Source: Bradyrhizobium sp. (lineage in GTDB: Bacteria; Pseudomonadota; Alphaproteobacteria; Rhizobiales; Xanthobacteraceae). From it: DNA of 49,627 bases. Positions 21,152 through 30,542 of the stretch are shown here, in pieces. A program made the translations under genes and the position numbers. Below the pieces are notes generated by a model that made no database searches, was not told the DNA's origin, and worked only from the letters and a program-made list of their open reading frames with translations. How positions within the stretch are numbered: the first letter of the stretch is position 1; each line of letters opens with the position of its first letter. The DNA is taken from positions 1 through 49,627 of the forward strand of contig NZ_JAGWUA010000009.1 of assembly GCF_028868675.1 (NCBI RefSeq), in the 5' to 3' direction.

Positions 21152-21508
21152 ACCTTTGGCCTCCAGATTGACCCCAGAGCGCGAAAATGAATCAGCGCCG
21201 TGATTCGCGAAAGAAAAATTTACCGAGAGTTGCGTTCAAGCCACGAGATAACAACAGGCGTTGGCTTTTGAGTCACACTGCCTGCCACAACGCGGTCGCC
21301 AAGCCCTAAAAATGCCTTTCGAGGCTCAAAGCGGGCATTCCTTGGGCAACGATTCGGGAAAAAACAGCATTCAACCTTCCCGAGCAAACCGTTTTCCGAC
21401 TCTTTTTCGGAAGTCGTCCCCAGACTTGCTGTCGCCGAATGGCGCGACGCGGGCGAACAAAAGGGGTCCGTTCCGCTCTTGCCTTCGCCCCTTGCCTTGG
21501 ATCGGAGG

Positions 21509-21868
21509 CTAGGCGTCGGGCTTCGCCGGTTTCTTCTTGCTGGCGGTCGCCTTCGGCTTCTTCGTCTTCGCCGCGGTCGGCTTGATGCTCAGCGGCTTGC
21601 CGACGGCACGCGAGGACGAGGCCTCGGTCGGCTCCGGTCCGCTGCGGAAGTACACCGCGCATTGCGGCGACAATTGCGCCTTCTTCTGGATCATGCAGGC
21701 AGTGATGGCATCGACGTTCGGAACGAACTCGCCGCACAGCCGCATGGCGTCGGGCGTGCAGGCTTGCTGCTGCTCCGGCGTATAGGCATGGCCGGGCGCG
21801 ATCAGCGTCGCCAGCGCGATCCCGGAGACCGCGGCCAGTCGAAAACTCCCCAAGCGGAACGCCGGCAT
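21509..21868 (-). CDS. small exported Cys-containing protein with Lys/Ala/Pro-rich C-terminus
   Basis: Signal peptide MPAFRLGSFRLAAVSGIALATLIAPGHA, then CTPDAMRLCGEFVPNVDAITACMIQKKAQLSPQC and KPTAAKTKKPKATASKKKPAKPDA. Confidence 0.7.
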   Translation of the reverse strand: MPAFRLGSFRLAAVSGIALATLIAPGHAYTPEQQQACTPDAMRLCGEFVPNVDAITACMIQKKAQLSPQCAVYFRSGPEPTEASSSRAVGKPLSIKPTAAKTKKPKATASKKKPAKPDA

Positions 21869-21987
21869 TGATTCCCCCATCGTCGAGTCGCGGGCCGATA
21901 CTGGGTGATGCCCCCGGGCTTGGCAAGGCGAGGGCTACGGGAAGAGGGCCGCCGTGCGTTGCGGGCAACAGCGCGCGATCGCAAGGC

Positions 21988-22248
21988 GGACGCAAACAGG
22001 CGATGGTCGTGAGGATGACGTGCCGCGTGGACGTCGCGAATTCGCGCCGCGTCGGGATGTCGCGGGTTGATGAGGAAGTTCGAGGCAAACGGCACGATGA
22101 CCGAGGGAACGGCCGCCACGGCCGTCCTCGCCGCATCGAACCACGGCCGCAGCAACTCTCGTGTGACCTCGGGATCCTCCGCCCACCCCTGCGAGATCGC
22201 TTCCAGATCGGCTCGGCCGACCGTTTCGGGACACGCGAATTCAAGGCC
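21988..22248 (-). pseudogene. C-terminal remnant of a RES-domain protein
   Basis: LEAISQGWAEDPEVTRELLRPWFDAARTAVAAVPSVIVPFASNFLINPRHPDAARIRDVHAARHPHDHRLFAS matches the RES C-terminal pattern (VPSvivp..N.LiNP.HPd....fd.RL); no N-terminal half found. Confidence 0.5.
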
Positions 22249-22338
22249 CGCCAGGGATTTCGCGGACGGCCGAATCCGCCCATACACGAAGACAGGTCGG
22301 CTGCGTTTGCTAGGTTTCGATGAGGGACGAGGCAGCGC

Positions 22339-22415
22339 TGGTACAGTTGGGTGGGCTCGAACCACCGACCTCCTGTTCCACAGACAGGCGCTCTAACCAA
22401 CTGAGCTACAACTGC
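22339..22415 (-). tRNA. tRNA-His (GTG anticodon)
   Basis: GCAGTTGTAGCTCAGTTGGTTAGAGCGCCTGTCTGTGGAACAGGAGGTCGGTGGTTCGAGCCCACCCAACTGTACCA; anticodon loop CTGTGGA. Confidence 0.95.
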
Positions 22416-22539
22416 ATCCGGCAGGGCCGCGCCTCGGTTTCCGAGGGGGCCAAACGGGGCGGAAACTAGGTGCAACGGCTCTGTTTTGCAAGGCCGCTGC
22501 CACCCGGAAACGGCCCGCGAAAAGTACCTCTTCCAAGAC

Positions 22540-22569
22540 GAAAACCCGGGCCAGCGGGCCCGGGTTTTC
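22540..22569 (-). terminator. bidirectional-looking intrinsic terminator of the phasin gene
   Basis: GAAAACCCGGGC-CAGCGG-GCCCGGGTTTTC. Confidence 0.8.
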
Positions 22570-22590
22570 AATTCAATCAGGCCGGATCGA

Positions 22591-23025
22591 TCAGGCGGCC
22601 GGCTTGTAGAACTTCGACGCGTTGGTCTTGATCGGCTCCACGGTCTCGGCGGCGACGCGCTGGCCGATCTCGGCGAGCTCCTTGGCCTGGGCCTGGAACG
22701 TCTCGAGCTGCTTGCGGCTGTGGCTGGTCCACAGCTCGAGCGCCTCGGCGGGCGACTTCAGGCCGAACAGTTCCTGGGCGAAGTCCAGCGTCGAGCTGGT
22801 GTTGGCCTTCATGAACTCCATCACCTTGGCGGCGTATTCGCTGGCGCCCTTGCTGGCGCAGGTGAACACGGCCTCGATGGTGCCGTTCTGGCTCTCGGCG
22901 GCGTCCTTGAACTTGGCGTAGCTCTCGCGGGCCTGCGAAACGCCCTTTTCGGCGAACGCACGCATCTGCTCGGGCACCTCGAACGGAATGATCGAGGCGG
23001 AGAATGGATCAGTCGCACCTGTCAT
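22591..23025 (-). CDS. phasin-family protein
   Basis: FEVPEQMRAFAEKGVSQARESYAKFKDAAE...AAKVMEFMKANTSSTLDFAQELFGLKSPAEALELWTSHSRKQLETFQAQAKELAEIGQRV. Confidence 0.9.
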   Translation of the reverse strand: MTGATDPFSASIIPFEVPEQMRAFAEKGVSQARESYAKFKDAAESQNGTIEAVFTCASKGASEYAAKVMEFMKANTSSTLDFAQELFGLKSPAEALELWTSHSRKQLETFQAQAKELAEIGQRVAAETVEPIKTNASKFYKPAA

Positions 23026-23482
23026 GGCAGTTATCCCTTACAATGTCTGAAATGAGTGAGCCTTCCGGCGCACCCGCCGACCGGAGCGGGAACGAAAACT
23101 GGAAGCGTAGGATGGCAGCTCGTCCGTACTTTGAACGCACATCATGTCAATATTGTGCAACGCAACGCAATCTGAGGTGCGGCGCCGCATTTTCATCCCG
23201 AACAGGATGCAATTCTCATTCGAACGCTCCCCCTGGTTGAGCCACGCGGTCCGGCGCGGAGGTAGGGCGGCCCGATCGCGTCGCGTGGTCCGCCCGGTGG
23301 CGGCAATGCTCAGGCCGCTTGCGAGCCCGGCCACATTAAGGTTATCGCCGCTTAAGGGCCGGCCGGGCGCCTGCCCGACGTGGACCTGACGCCGCCCGCG
23401 CGCGATAGTAACCCTTTGTTAAGGCTGCCATCCGGGCCGCCCCCGGCACATCAACATCGAGCCCCCAAAGCAAATCGGTCGG

Positions 23483-26400
23483 ATGACGAGTTCGGATTTC
23501 CAGTTGCGAGGCGTGAGCGATCCGCGGCTGGCCGTGCATGCGACCTCGGCGCTGCCGGCGTGGCTGTGGTCGATCGACGGCAGCCGCGTGCTGTGGGCCA
23601 ATCCGGTCGCAGCAAAACTGTTCGGCGCGGCCGACGCCGCCGATCTCGCCGGCAAGACTTTCGGACCGGCCGATCCGCACCGCCGCCAGGTCGCGCGGCT
23701 CGCGCGAGATCTGCCGCCGTCGGGCGCGATCCGGCTGGAACGGCTGCGCGGCTTCGGCGCGCCGCTCGGCACGCTGATGACCTGCGCCTGCGCGCGGCTC
23801 GAATTCCACGACGGCGGTCAGGGCGTGCTGGTCGCAGCCATGGCGGCGAGCGGGCGAGGCATGCCGCTGGTCGAGCGACTGCAGCGGCTCGTCGAGGGCG
23901 CGCCGGCGCCGATGGCGGCGTTTGCCAGCGACGGGCTGTTCGTCGGCGCCAGCGAGGCGGCGCGTCCCCTGCTCGGCTTTCGCGATCTTGCCGAAGCCGG
24001 CCTCGCGCAGGCGGGGCGCGACGCGCTGGCCCGGGGCCGGGTCGAGACGCCGATCGGCATCGGCCACATGGTGCTGCAGCGGGTCGGCAGCGGCGCCGAT
24101 ACCGCCCTGGTCGCGTTGATCGAGCTCGGCGCAACGCAGGCCGCGCATGCGATGCGTCACATGCTGCCGGAGGCGGTGGCCGAAGCCGCGCCGGCGCAGT
24201 GCGAACCGGTCCCCGCGGCACCCGCACTGCCGGACTACGAGCAGCCGGCGCTGTCGAATGAAGCGCCGTCCGAATACACGCTGTTCGATGCTTTCGCAGC
24301 GCCGGCGCCGCGCCTTCTGCCCTTGCGCTTCCTGTGGCAGATGGACGCCGACGGCCGCTTCGTGCTCGCATCCAACGACTTCATCCGCCTGATCGGTACG
24401 CACACCGCGGCCCAGTTCGGCCGGCCCTGGGCGGAGATCGCACGAGACCTCGCGCTCGATCCCGAAGGCCGCGTCGCGCGGGCGCTCGCGACGCACGACA
24501 CCTGGGCCGGCATCACCGTGAACTGGCCGGTCGACGGCGAGAGGCCGCTTGCCGTCGAACTCGCAGGCCTGCCGGTCTATGACCGCGCGCGCAGTTTCGC
24601 GGGCTTCAGGGGTTTTGGCGTGTGCCGCGATCTCGACGCCCTCAACCGGCTCGACGCTTTGCGGCGATCCGAACCGGCCGCCGTACCGCAGCCCGCAAGA
24701 ATCATCGAGGCGGAAGCCGAGCCGCCGCCGGCCGCGCCGGAGGGGCCGGCGACCGGTCCCGAGTTGCCCGAACCCGCCGTCGAAACGAATTCACCACCAA
24801 CCGATCCGGACGAAGCCGTGGAAACGCCCCCCAACGTCGTGCCGTTCCGCCCCCTCGGCGAAGCCAAATCGCCGAGCCTGACGCCCGTCGAGAACAGCGC
24901 CTTCAACGAGCTCGCCCGACAATTGTCCGAGCGCCTGGAGCGCGAGAGGGACGCCGCCGCCGCCGTGACGCAGATGGCGCAAGAGACGGCTCCGACCGAG
25001 CTGCCGCCGTTCGTACCGGACGCGCCGCGCGCAACCGCGCAATGGCTGACACCGCCCGAGCCCGCACCGCGCGGCGACAGCGGGCGCGACCGCACGCTGC
25101 TCGACCTGCTGCCGACCGGCATCCTGATCTACCGGCTCGACCGCCTGCTCTATGCCAACCCGGCGCTTCTGGCGCGGATGGGCTATGCCAGTCTGCAGGC
25201 GCTGGAAGAGGCCGGCGGTCTCGACGCGCTCTATGTCGAGCCCGGCGTGTCGGCGGCGAGCAGCACCTCCGAGGCCGGCACGCCGGTGACCATCTCGGCG
25301 ACCGGCGCGGGCGAAGGCGCCGCGGCCGCCGAGCCGACCTCCGCACGCCTGCACGCCATCGCCTGGGACGGCGACAGCGCGCATGCGCTGATCTGCGCGC
25401 CGGCGCAGGCCGCGCCCATCGTCGTCGACGCGGCCGCGATGGAGGCCCATGAGCCCGAACCGCAGCCCCAGGCCGGACACGCCAACGCGGAGGATCTCGC
25501 CGCGATCCTCGACACCACCGCCGAGGGCATCATCATGTTCGATGCCGAAGGCAACATCACCGCCTGCAACCGCAGCGCGGAGGCGCTGTTCGGCCATGAC
25601 GGCGACCGGCTCCTGCAGGAGAACCTCGCGACGCTGTTCGCGCCGGAAAGCCGGCGCGTGATCTCCGACTACCTGGAGAGCCTGAAGACGCCCGACATCG
25701 CGAGCCTGCTCGACCACGGACGCGAGGTGCTGGGCCGCGAGAGCAAGGGCGGATTGATCCCGCTCGCGATGACGATGGGCCGCACCCGGCCCGACGGCCC
25801 GAACTTCTTCGCCGTGTTCCGCGACCTCTCGCAGAGCAAGCAGGGCGAGAGCGAGCTGCGCGAGGTGAAGCGGCTCGCCGACCGCGCCGCCGGCGCCAAG
25901 GCCGACATGCTGGCGCGCATCAGCCACGAGATCCGCACACCGCTCAACGCCATCATCGGCTTCGCCGAGGTGATGATCTCCGAGCGGTTCGGCGCGCTCG
26001 GCAACGAGCGCTACGGCGAGTATCTGAAAGACATCCGCGCCTCCGGCGAGCGAGTGATCGCGATCATCGACGATCTGCTGGAGCTGACCCGCATCGAGAC
26101 CGGCAAGCTCGACCTCTCCTTCGCCAATCTCAGCCTCAACGATCTGGTCGAGGCCTGCGTCGTGGTGATGCAGCCGCAGGCCAACCGCGAGCGCATCATC
26201 ATCCGCACCTCGCTCGCGCACGCGCTGCCGCCGGTCCATGCCGACGCGCGCGCGACGCGGCAGATCGCCATGAACCTGATCGGCAACTCGATCCGGCTTG
26301 CGGGCGCCGGCGGCCAGGTGATCGTCTCGACCGCGCTGACCGATCGCGGCGAGGTGGCCTTGCGCATCCGCGACACCGGCCACGGGCTGAGCGAGACGGA

Positions 26401-26587
26401 CGTGGCGGCGGCCATGGAGCCGTTCCGCACTGCGCCGCCGTCCGACTCCTCCGAGACCTCGGGGCTGAGCCTGTCGCTGACGCGTGCGCTGGTCGAAGCC
26501 AACCGCGCCCGCTTCAACATCAAGAGTGCGGCCAATTCCGGCACGCTGATCGAGGTGGTGTTTTCGCCGACGCTGGCGCGGGCGTAA
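23483..26587 (+). CDS. large PAS-domain sensor histidine kinase (PdhS/PleC/DivJ-like)
   Basis: 1034 aa; PAS segments; H-box ARISHEIRTPLNAIIGFAEVMISERFG; N-box RQIAMNLIGNSIRLA; Pro/Glu-rich linker. Confidence 0.85.
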   Translation: MTSSDFQLRGVSDPRLAVHATSALPAWLWSIDGSRVLWANPVAAKLFGAADAADLAGKTFGPADPHRRQVARLARDLPPSGAIRLERLRGFGAPLGTLMTCACARLEFHDGGQGVLVAAMAASGRGMPLVERLQRLVEGAPAPMAAFASDGLFVGASEAARPLLGFRDLAEAGLAQAGRDALARGRVETPIGIGHMVLQRVGSGADTALVALIELGATQAAHAMRHMLPEAVAEAAPAQCEPVPAAPALPDYEQPALSNEAPSEYTLFDAFAAPAPRLLPLRFLWQMDADGRFVLASNDFIRLIGTHTAAQFGRPWAEIARDLALDPEGRVARALATHDTWAGITVNWPVDGERPLAVELAGLPVYDRARSFAGFRGFGVCRDLDALNRLDALRRSEPAAVPQPARIIEAEAEPPPAAPEGPATGPELPEPAVETNSPPTDPDEAVETPPNVVPFRPLGEAKSPSLTPVENSAFNELARQLSERLERERDAAAAVTQMAQETAPTELPPFVPDAPRATAQWLTPPEPAPRGDSGRDRTLLDLLPTGILIYRLDRLLYANPALLARMGYASLQALEEAGGLDALYVEPGVSAASSTSEAGTPVTISATGAGEGAAAAEPTSARLHAIAWDGDSAHALICAPAQAAPIVVDAAAMEAHEPEPQPQAGHANAEDLAAILDTTAEGIIMFDAEGNITACNRSAEALFGHDGDRLLQENLATLFAPESRRVISDYLESLKTPDIASLLDHGREVLGRESKGGLIPLAMTMGRTRPDGPNFFAVFRDLSQSKQGESELREVKRLADRAAGAKADMLARISHEIRTPLNAIIGFAEVMISERFGALGNERYGEYLKDIRASGERVIAIIDDLLELTRIETGKLDLSFANLSLNDLVEACVVVMQPQANRERIIIRTSLAHALPPVHADARATRQIAMNLIGNSIRLAGAGGQVIVSTALTDRGEVALRIRDTGHGLSETDVAAAMEPFRTAPPSDSSETSGLSLSLTRALVEANRARFNIKSAANSGTLIEVVFSPTLARA

Positions 26588-26591
26588 GACC

Positions 26592-27803
26592 TCAGCGCGC
26601 CGCGGCCACGCGGCGCGGGATCGCCAACGCGCGCAGGCGGCTGCCCAGCAGCAGCGGGCCGAAGGCGACCGCAAAGCCGAGGAACGCCGCCGCCCAGCAG
26701 AAGGCCGCAACGTGCAGCAGCACGTCGCTCAGCGGCGGATGCAGCACCGCGCAGATCCGCGCCGCCGCAGCAATCACGATCGCGACATAGATCGCCTGCG
26801 TGGCCGGCGACGCGGTCAGCGCCTGCCCGGTATGGCCGAGGCTCGCGCGCGTCATCACCGCGAGCGTCATGGTGCCGGCCGCGCCCGCCATCCAGGCGTG
26901 GATGCCGGCGCTCGACGGCAGCGCGCCGAAGGCGGCGACCGCGTGCAGCAGGAAGCCGAGCGGAACGAAGACGTAGCCGACATGCAGGATCAGGAGCAGC
27001 CGCTCGCGCACGGTGCGCTCGCCGGCCCAGCGCGACAGCCGCGCCAGATGCAGCAGGCCTACCAGTCCGGCAAGGGCGCCCGTGACCGGATGCAGGGGAC
27101 TTGCGACCCAGGCGAGCAGCGCCAGCGCGCTCGCCCCGAGCACGATGCCGTCGAAACGGCCGTGCGGCACCGGCAGGCGGCCGGGATTTTCCCGCACCAG
27201 CCAGTTGCGGGTGAAACTCGGAATGATGCGGCCGCCGATCAGCGAGATCAGCAGCACGACCACGCCGACGCCGAGCCGGATGCTGAAGTCGGCCGCGCCC
27301 TCGAAATGCGCTTCGAGATGGAAGGCGACGTTGCCGGCGAGCAAGAGCAGCACCAGCATCACCACCGGCAGGTTACGCCAGTTCTTGCCGGCCACGATCT
27401 CGCGTGCCGCAGCGGCCGCGACCAGCGCCAGGAACGCGGCGTCGACCACGAACGCGAGCGCCCAGCCGGTCGTGGCCGAGCAGGTCACCGCGACCCGCCC
27501 GGCGAGCCAGACCGCCACCAGCGTCGCCAGGGGTGCGCCGCGGATCGGCAGCCGTCCGGTCCAGTTCGGGATCGCCGTGAACAGGAAGCCGGTGATCACC
27601 GCCGGCAGGTAGCCGTACAGCATCTCGTGCACGTGCCAGTCCCGCGGCGCGAAGGCGGAGGCGACCGACAATTCGCCGTGAAAAACCGGCAGCCAGACCA
27701 GGATCGCCAGCCCGGCCTGGATGGCGCCGAGCAGGAAAAACGGCCGAAAGCTGTTCGCAAACAAGGGCCAGCCTTGATAGGCGCGGGAACGGGGGCCAGC
27801 CAT
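26592..27803 (-). CDS. nnrS: NnrS-family heme/copper membrane protein
   Basis: LFANSFRPFFLLGAIQAGLAILVWLP...WHVHEMLYGYLPAVITGFLFTAIPNWTGRLP...GRIIPSFTRNWL. Confidence 0.93.
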   Translation of the reverse strand: MAGPRSRAYQGWPLFANSFRPFFLLGAIQAGLAILVWLPVFHGELSVASAFAPRDWHVHEMLYGYLPAVITGFLFTAIPNWTGRLPIRGAPLATLVAVWLAGRVAVTCSATTGWALAFVVDAAFLALVAAAAAREIVAGKNWRNLPVVMLVLLLLAGNVAFHLEAHFEGAADFSIRLGVGVVVLLISLIGGRIIPSFTRNWLVRENPGRLPVPHGRFDGIVLGASALALLAWVASPLHPVTGALAGLVGLLHLARLSRWAGERTVRERLLLILHVGYVFVPLGFLLHAVAAFGALPSSAGIHAWMAGAAGTMTLAVMTRASLGHTGQALTASPATQAIYVAIVIAAAARICAVLHPPLSDVLLHVAAFCWAAAFLGFAVAFGPLLLGSRLRALAIPRRVAAAR

Positions 27804-27866
27804 GGTATAAGCTCCGGTGAGATCAGGGGTTTATTTGCAAAAATACCGCTGACCGGGGGACTGGTT

Positions 27867-27880
27867 TTGCGCTAACGCAA
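27867..27880. promoter_or_regulatory. FNR/FixK/NnrR-type box TTGCGCTAACGCAA between divergent nnrS and nnrR
   Basis: TTGCG-N4-CGCAA inverted repeat. Confidence 0.75.
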
Positions 27881-27938
27881 ACACCTGTGCGATTGAAAGG
27901 TTCGGTTCCGCCAGGGGGCGGCCCGCCCGGGAGACAGA

Positions 27939-28655
27939 ATGGCCAAGGTCGACACGTCGCTGGTTGCGCATCTGCCGCTGTTCGCCGGCTTCAAGCCGGA
28001 GGAACTGGAGGAGATTTTGCGCGAGGCCCGCTCGGCGCGCTATGCGAAGAACACTGCCGTGTTCGAGCAGGGCGAGGACGCGCATTCCTTCTTCCTGCTG
28101 CTGCACGGCCATGTCCGCGCCGCCAAGACCACGCCGACCGGCGAGCAGATCGTGGTGCGCTATGTCTCGACCGGCGAGACCTTCGGCCTCGCGATGGCGA
28201 TCGGGCTCACGCAATATCCGGCGACCGCGACCGCGGTGGACGACAGCGTGGTGCTGGCCTGGCCGACCGGCACCTGGCCGCGGCTGGTGCAGAAGTTTCC
28301 GGGGCTCGCCACCAACACGCTGCAGACCGTCGGCGCCCGACTGCAGGAGACCCACACCCGCGTGGTGGAGATGTCGACGCAGCAGGTCGAGCAGCGCGTG
28401 GCGCATGCCTTGCTGCGCCTCGCCAAGCAATCCGGCAAGAAGCTCGATCACGGCATCGAGATCGATTTCCCGATCAGCCGGCAGGACATCGCGCAGATGA
28501 CCGGCACCACGCTGCACACGGTGAGCCGCATCCTCAGCGGCTGGGAACAACTCGGCCTGATCGAAAGCGGCCGCCAGCGCATCATCCTGCGCGAGCCGCA
28601 CAAGATCGTGGTGCTCGCCGAGCAGCACCCCGAGGACGGCGGCGCGGCCCGCTGA
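27939..28655 (+). CDS. nnrR: Crp/Fnr-family regulator, NnrR-like
   Basis: Cyclic-nucleotide-binding-like fold plus Crp HTH (ISRQDIAQMTGTTLHTVSRILSGWEQLGLIESGRQRI); divergent from nnrS, near nirK. Confidence 0.8.
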   Translation: MAKVDTSLVAHLPLFAGFKPEELEEILREARSARYAKNTAVFEQGEDAHSFFLLLHGHVRAAKTTPTGEQIVVRYVSTGETFGLAMAIGLTQYPATATAVDDSVVLAWPTGTWPRLVQKFPGLATNTLQTVGARLQETHTRVVEMSTQQVEQRVAHALLRLAKQSGKKLDHGIEIDFPISRQDIAQMTGTTLHTVSRILSGWEQLGLIESGRQRIILREPHKIVVLAEQHPEDGGAAR

Positions 28656-28853
28656 TCACGCCGGCTCGCAGGCGCACAGCGCGTCGAGGAACGCCTCGCG
28701 GTCGACGCCGTGCTCGCGGCAGGCGTCGTCGACGGTGTGGAAGCAGGCGATCGGGCAGCCGACACAGGCCATCTTGAAGGCGAGGAACACGCGAATGGTC
28801 TGCGGCGCCTGGCTCATGACGTCGTCGACCAGATCGTCAAATCGGAAGGGCAT
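28656..28853 (-). CDS. DUF1858-domain protein (65 aa)
   Basis: MPFRFDDLVDDVMSQAPQTIRVFLAFKMACVGCPIACFHTVDDACREHGVDREAFLDALCACEPA. Confidence 0.85.
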   Translation of the reverse strand: MPFRFDDLVDDVMSQAPQTIRVFLAFKMACVGCPIACFHTVDDACREHGVDREAFLDALCACEPA

Positions 28854-28901
28854 GGGCAACTCCGCTCCGATTTGACGGTAGCGGATCCGGCCGTCATCTC
28901 T

Positions 28902-28915
28902 TTGTCGGAGCGCAA
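28902..28915. promoter_or_regulatory. imperfect FNR/FixK-type box TTGTCGGAGCGCAA upstream of the DUF1858 gene
   Basis: TTG-N8-CAA geometry, GCAA half-site intact. Confidence 0.5.
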
Positions 28916-28967
28916 GCTGGTGCGCAGTTCTCCGCCTGCGCATGACGAGCGGGGGACGAGGCGCGAG

Positions 28968-30320
28968 CTACACCGCGCGGCTGTGCAACTGCTTGGCGGC
29001 GTCGAGATGCGCGTCGAAGGCGGCGGCGACGCTGCGCAGCAGGAAGCGGGAATCGTTGGCGACCGCGAGGCGGTCACCCTCGAGCTTGACCACGCCGTCC
29101 GAAATCAGGCCTTTCAGCCGGGTGGCCGATTGCAGCATCGTCTCCGGCGCAGCGCCATGGCGCGCGCAGACCTCGCCGAGATCGACGCGGTAATCGCACA
29201 TGATGCGTTCGATGATGTCGGCGCGCAGCCGGTCGTCGTCGGTCAGCGCGTAACCCTTGACGGTCGCCAGCCGGCCGTTCGCGATCGCCTGCGAATAGGC
29301 GCCGATCTGGACGTCGTTCTGGACGTAGCCCTGCGGCAGATGGCCGATCGCGCTCGCACCGAAGCCGATCAGCAACTCGCTGGCGTCGGTGGTGTAGCCC
29401 TGGAAATTGCGCCGCAGCCGGTGCTCGGCAAAGGCCTTCGCCATGGCGTCGTCCGGCAGCGCGAAATGGTCGAGTCCGATCTGGACGTAGCCGGCCTCCT
29501 TCAGCGCGTTGGCGATGGCGCAGGACTGGTCGTGGCGCGCCAGCGTATCGGGCAGGTAATTCTCGTTGATCTTGCGCTGGTGCTTCTTGAAGCTCGGGAC
29601 GTGCGCATAGCCGAACACCGAGAAGCGGTCGGGCTTCAGCTCGAGACAGCGCCGCACCGTGTCCAGGCACGAGGCGACCGTCTGATGCGGCAATCCGTAG
29701 ATCAGGTCGAAGTTGACGCCCGCGATGCCGGCGCGGCGCAGGTTCTCGGTGACACTCTTGGTCTGTTCGAAACTCTGCACGCGGTTGATCGCGACCTGCA
29801 CGCCGGGATCGAAGCTCTGCACCCCCAGGCTCGCGCGATTGACGCCGCCGAGCCTGAGCGCCTCGATCATCTCCGCCGTCAGCGTGCGCGGATCGATCTC
29901 GATCGCGATCTCGGCCTCGGGCAGCACGAAGAAGGCCTGCCGGAGCGCCGCCATCAGGTCGGTGAACGACTCGGGCGCCATGATCGTCGGCGTGCCGCCG
30001 CCGAAATGAATGTGCTCGACCTTGATGCGGCGGTCGATCGTCTGCGCGACGAGCTCGATCTCGCGGCGCAGCGTCCGCTGATAGGCGGCGATCAGGTCGT
30101 CGCGGCGGGCGATCTGGGTATGGCAGCCGCAGTACCAGCACATCTCGCGGCAGAACGGCACGTGCAGATAGAGCGAAGCGCTGAGATTGGCCGGAATCTC
30201 CGCTAGCCATTTGGCATAGACATCGGAACCGACGGCCGGAGAAAAATGCGGCGCGGTCGGATAGCTCGTATAGCGCGGCAGACGCTCTTCGCCGTAGCCC
30301 GCCGCAAGATCCGCCCTCAT
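28968..30320 (-). CDS. hemN: oxygen-independent coproporphyrinogen III oxidase
   Basis: RYTSYPTAPHFSPAV...LYLHVPFCREMCWYCGCHTQIARR radical-SAM motif. Confidence 0.96.
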   Translation of the reverse strand: MRADLAAGYGEERLPRYTSYPTAPHFSPAVGSDVYAKWLAEIPANLSASLYLHVPFCREMCWYCGCHTQIARRDDLIAAYQRTLRREIELVAQTIDRRIKVEHIHFGGGTPTIMAPESFTDLMAALRQAFFVLPEAEIAIEIDPRTLTAEMIEALRLGGVNRASLGVQSFDPGVQVAINRVQSFEQTKSVTENLRRAGIAGVNFDLIYGLPHQTVASCLDTVRRCLELKPDRFSVFGYAHVPSFKKHQRKINENYLPDTLARHDQSCAIANALKEAGYVQIGLDHFALPDDAMAKAFAEHRLRRNFQGYTTDASELLIGFGASAIGHLPQGYVQNDVQIGAYSQAIANGRLATVKGYALTDDDRLRADIIERIMCDYRVDLGEVCARHGAAPETMLQSATRLKGLISDGVVKLEGDRLAVANDSRFLLRSVAAAFDAHLDAAKQLHSRAV

Positions 30321-30407
30321 GACAGTCCCGTTCCAAAATTGCCCATTGCCGTGAACCCGTCAGGCCCCTGATCGCAATTCGACTAACCCGGAACCGGATG
30401 GCCCACC

Positions 30408-30421
30408 TTGCGCTTGCGCAA
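30408..30421. promoter_or_regulatory. FNR/FixK-type box TTGCGCTTGCGCAA upstream of hemN
   Basis: TTGCG-N4-CGCAA. Confidence 0.75.
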
Positions 30422-30463
30422 AGATCATCGAATTCCGGCAGCGTTCATGCGTAAGCGGGAACA

Positions 30464-30477
30464 TTGCGCTCGCGCAA
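30464..30477. promoter_or_regulatory. FNR/FixK-type box TTGCGCTCGCGCAA between hemN and a small membrane ORF
   Basis: TTGCG-N4-CGCAA. Confidence 0.75.
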
Positions 30478-30542
30478 AGTGAGTGCCCGGGCCCCGGTCC
30501 ATGGTCGATCGCCAATCCACGACCTCGTCCGGAGCTGCCGTC

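Noticed and set aside
28710-30206. 498-aa plus-strand ORF
   Set aside because: Antisense to hemN and DUF1858 genes; no recognisable domain.
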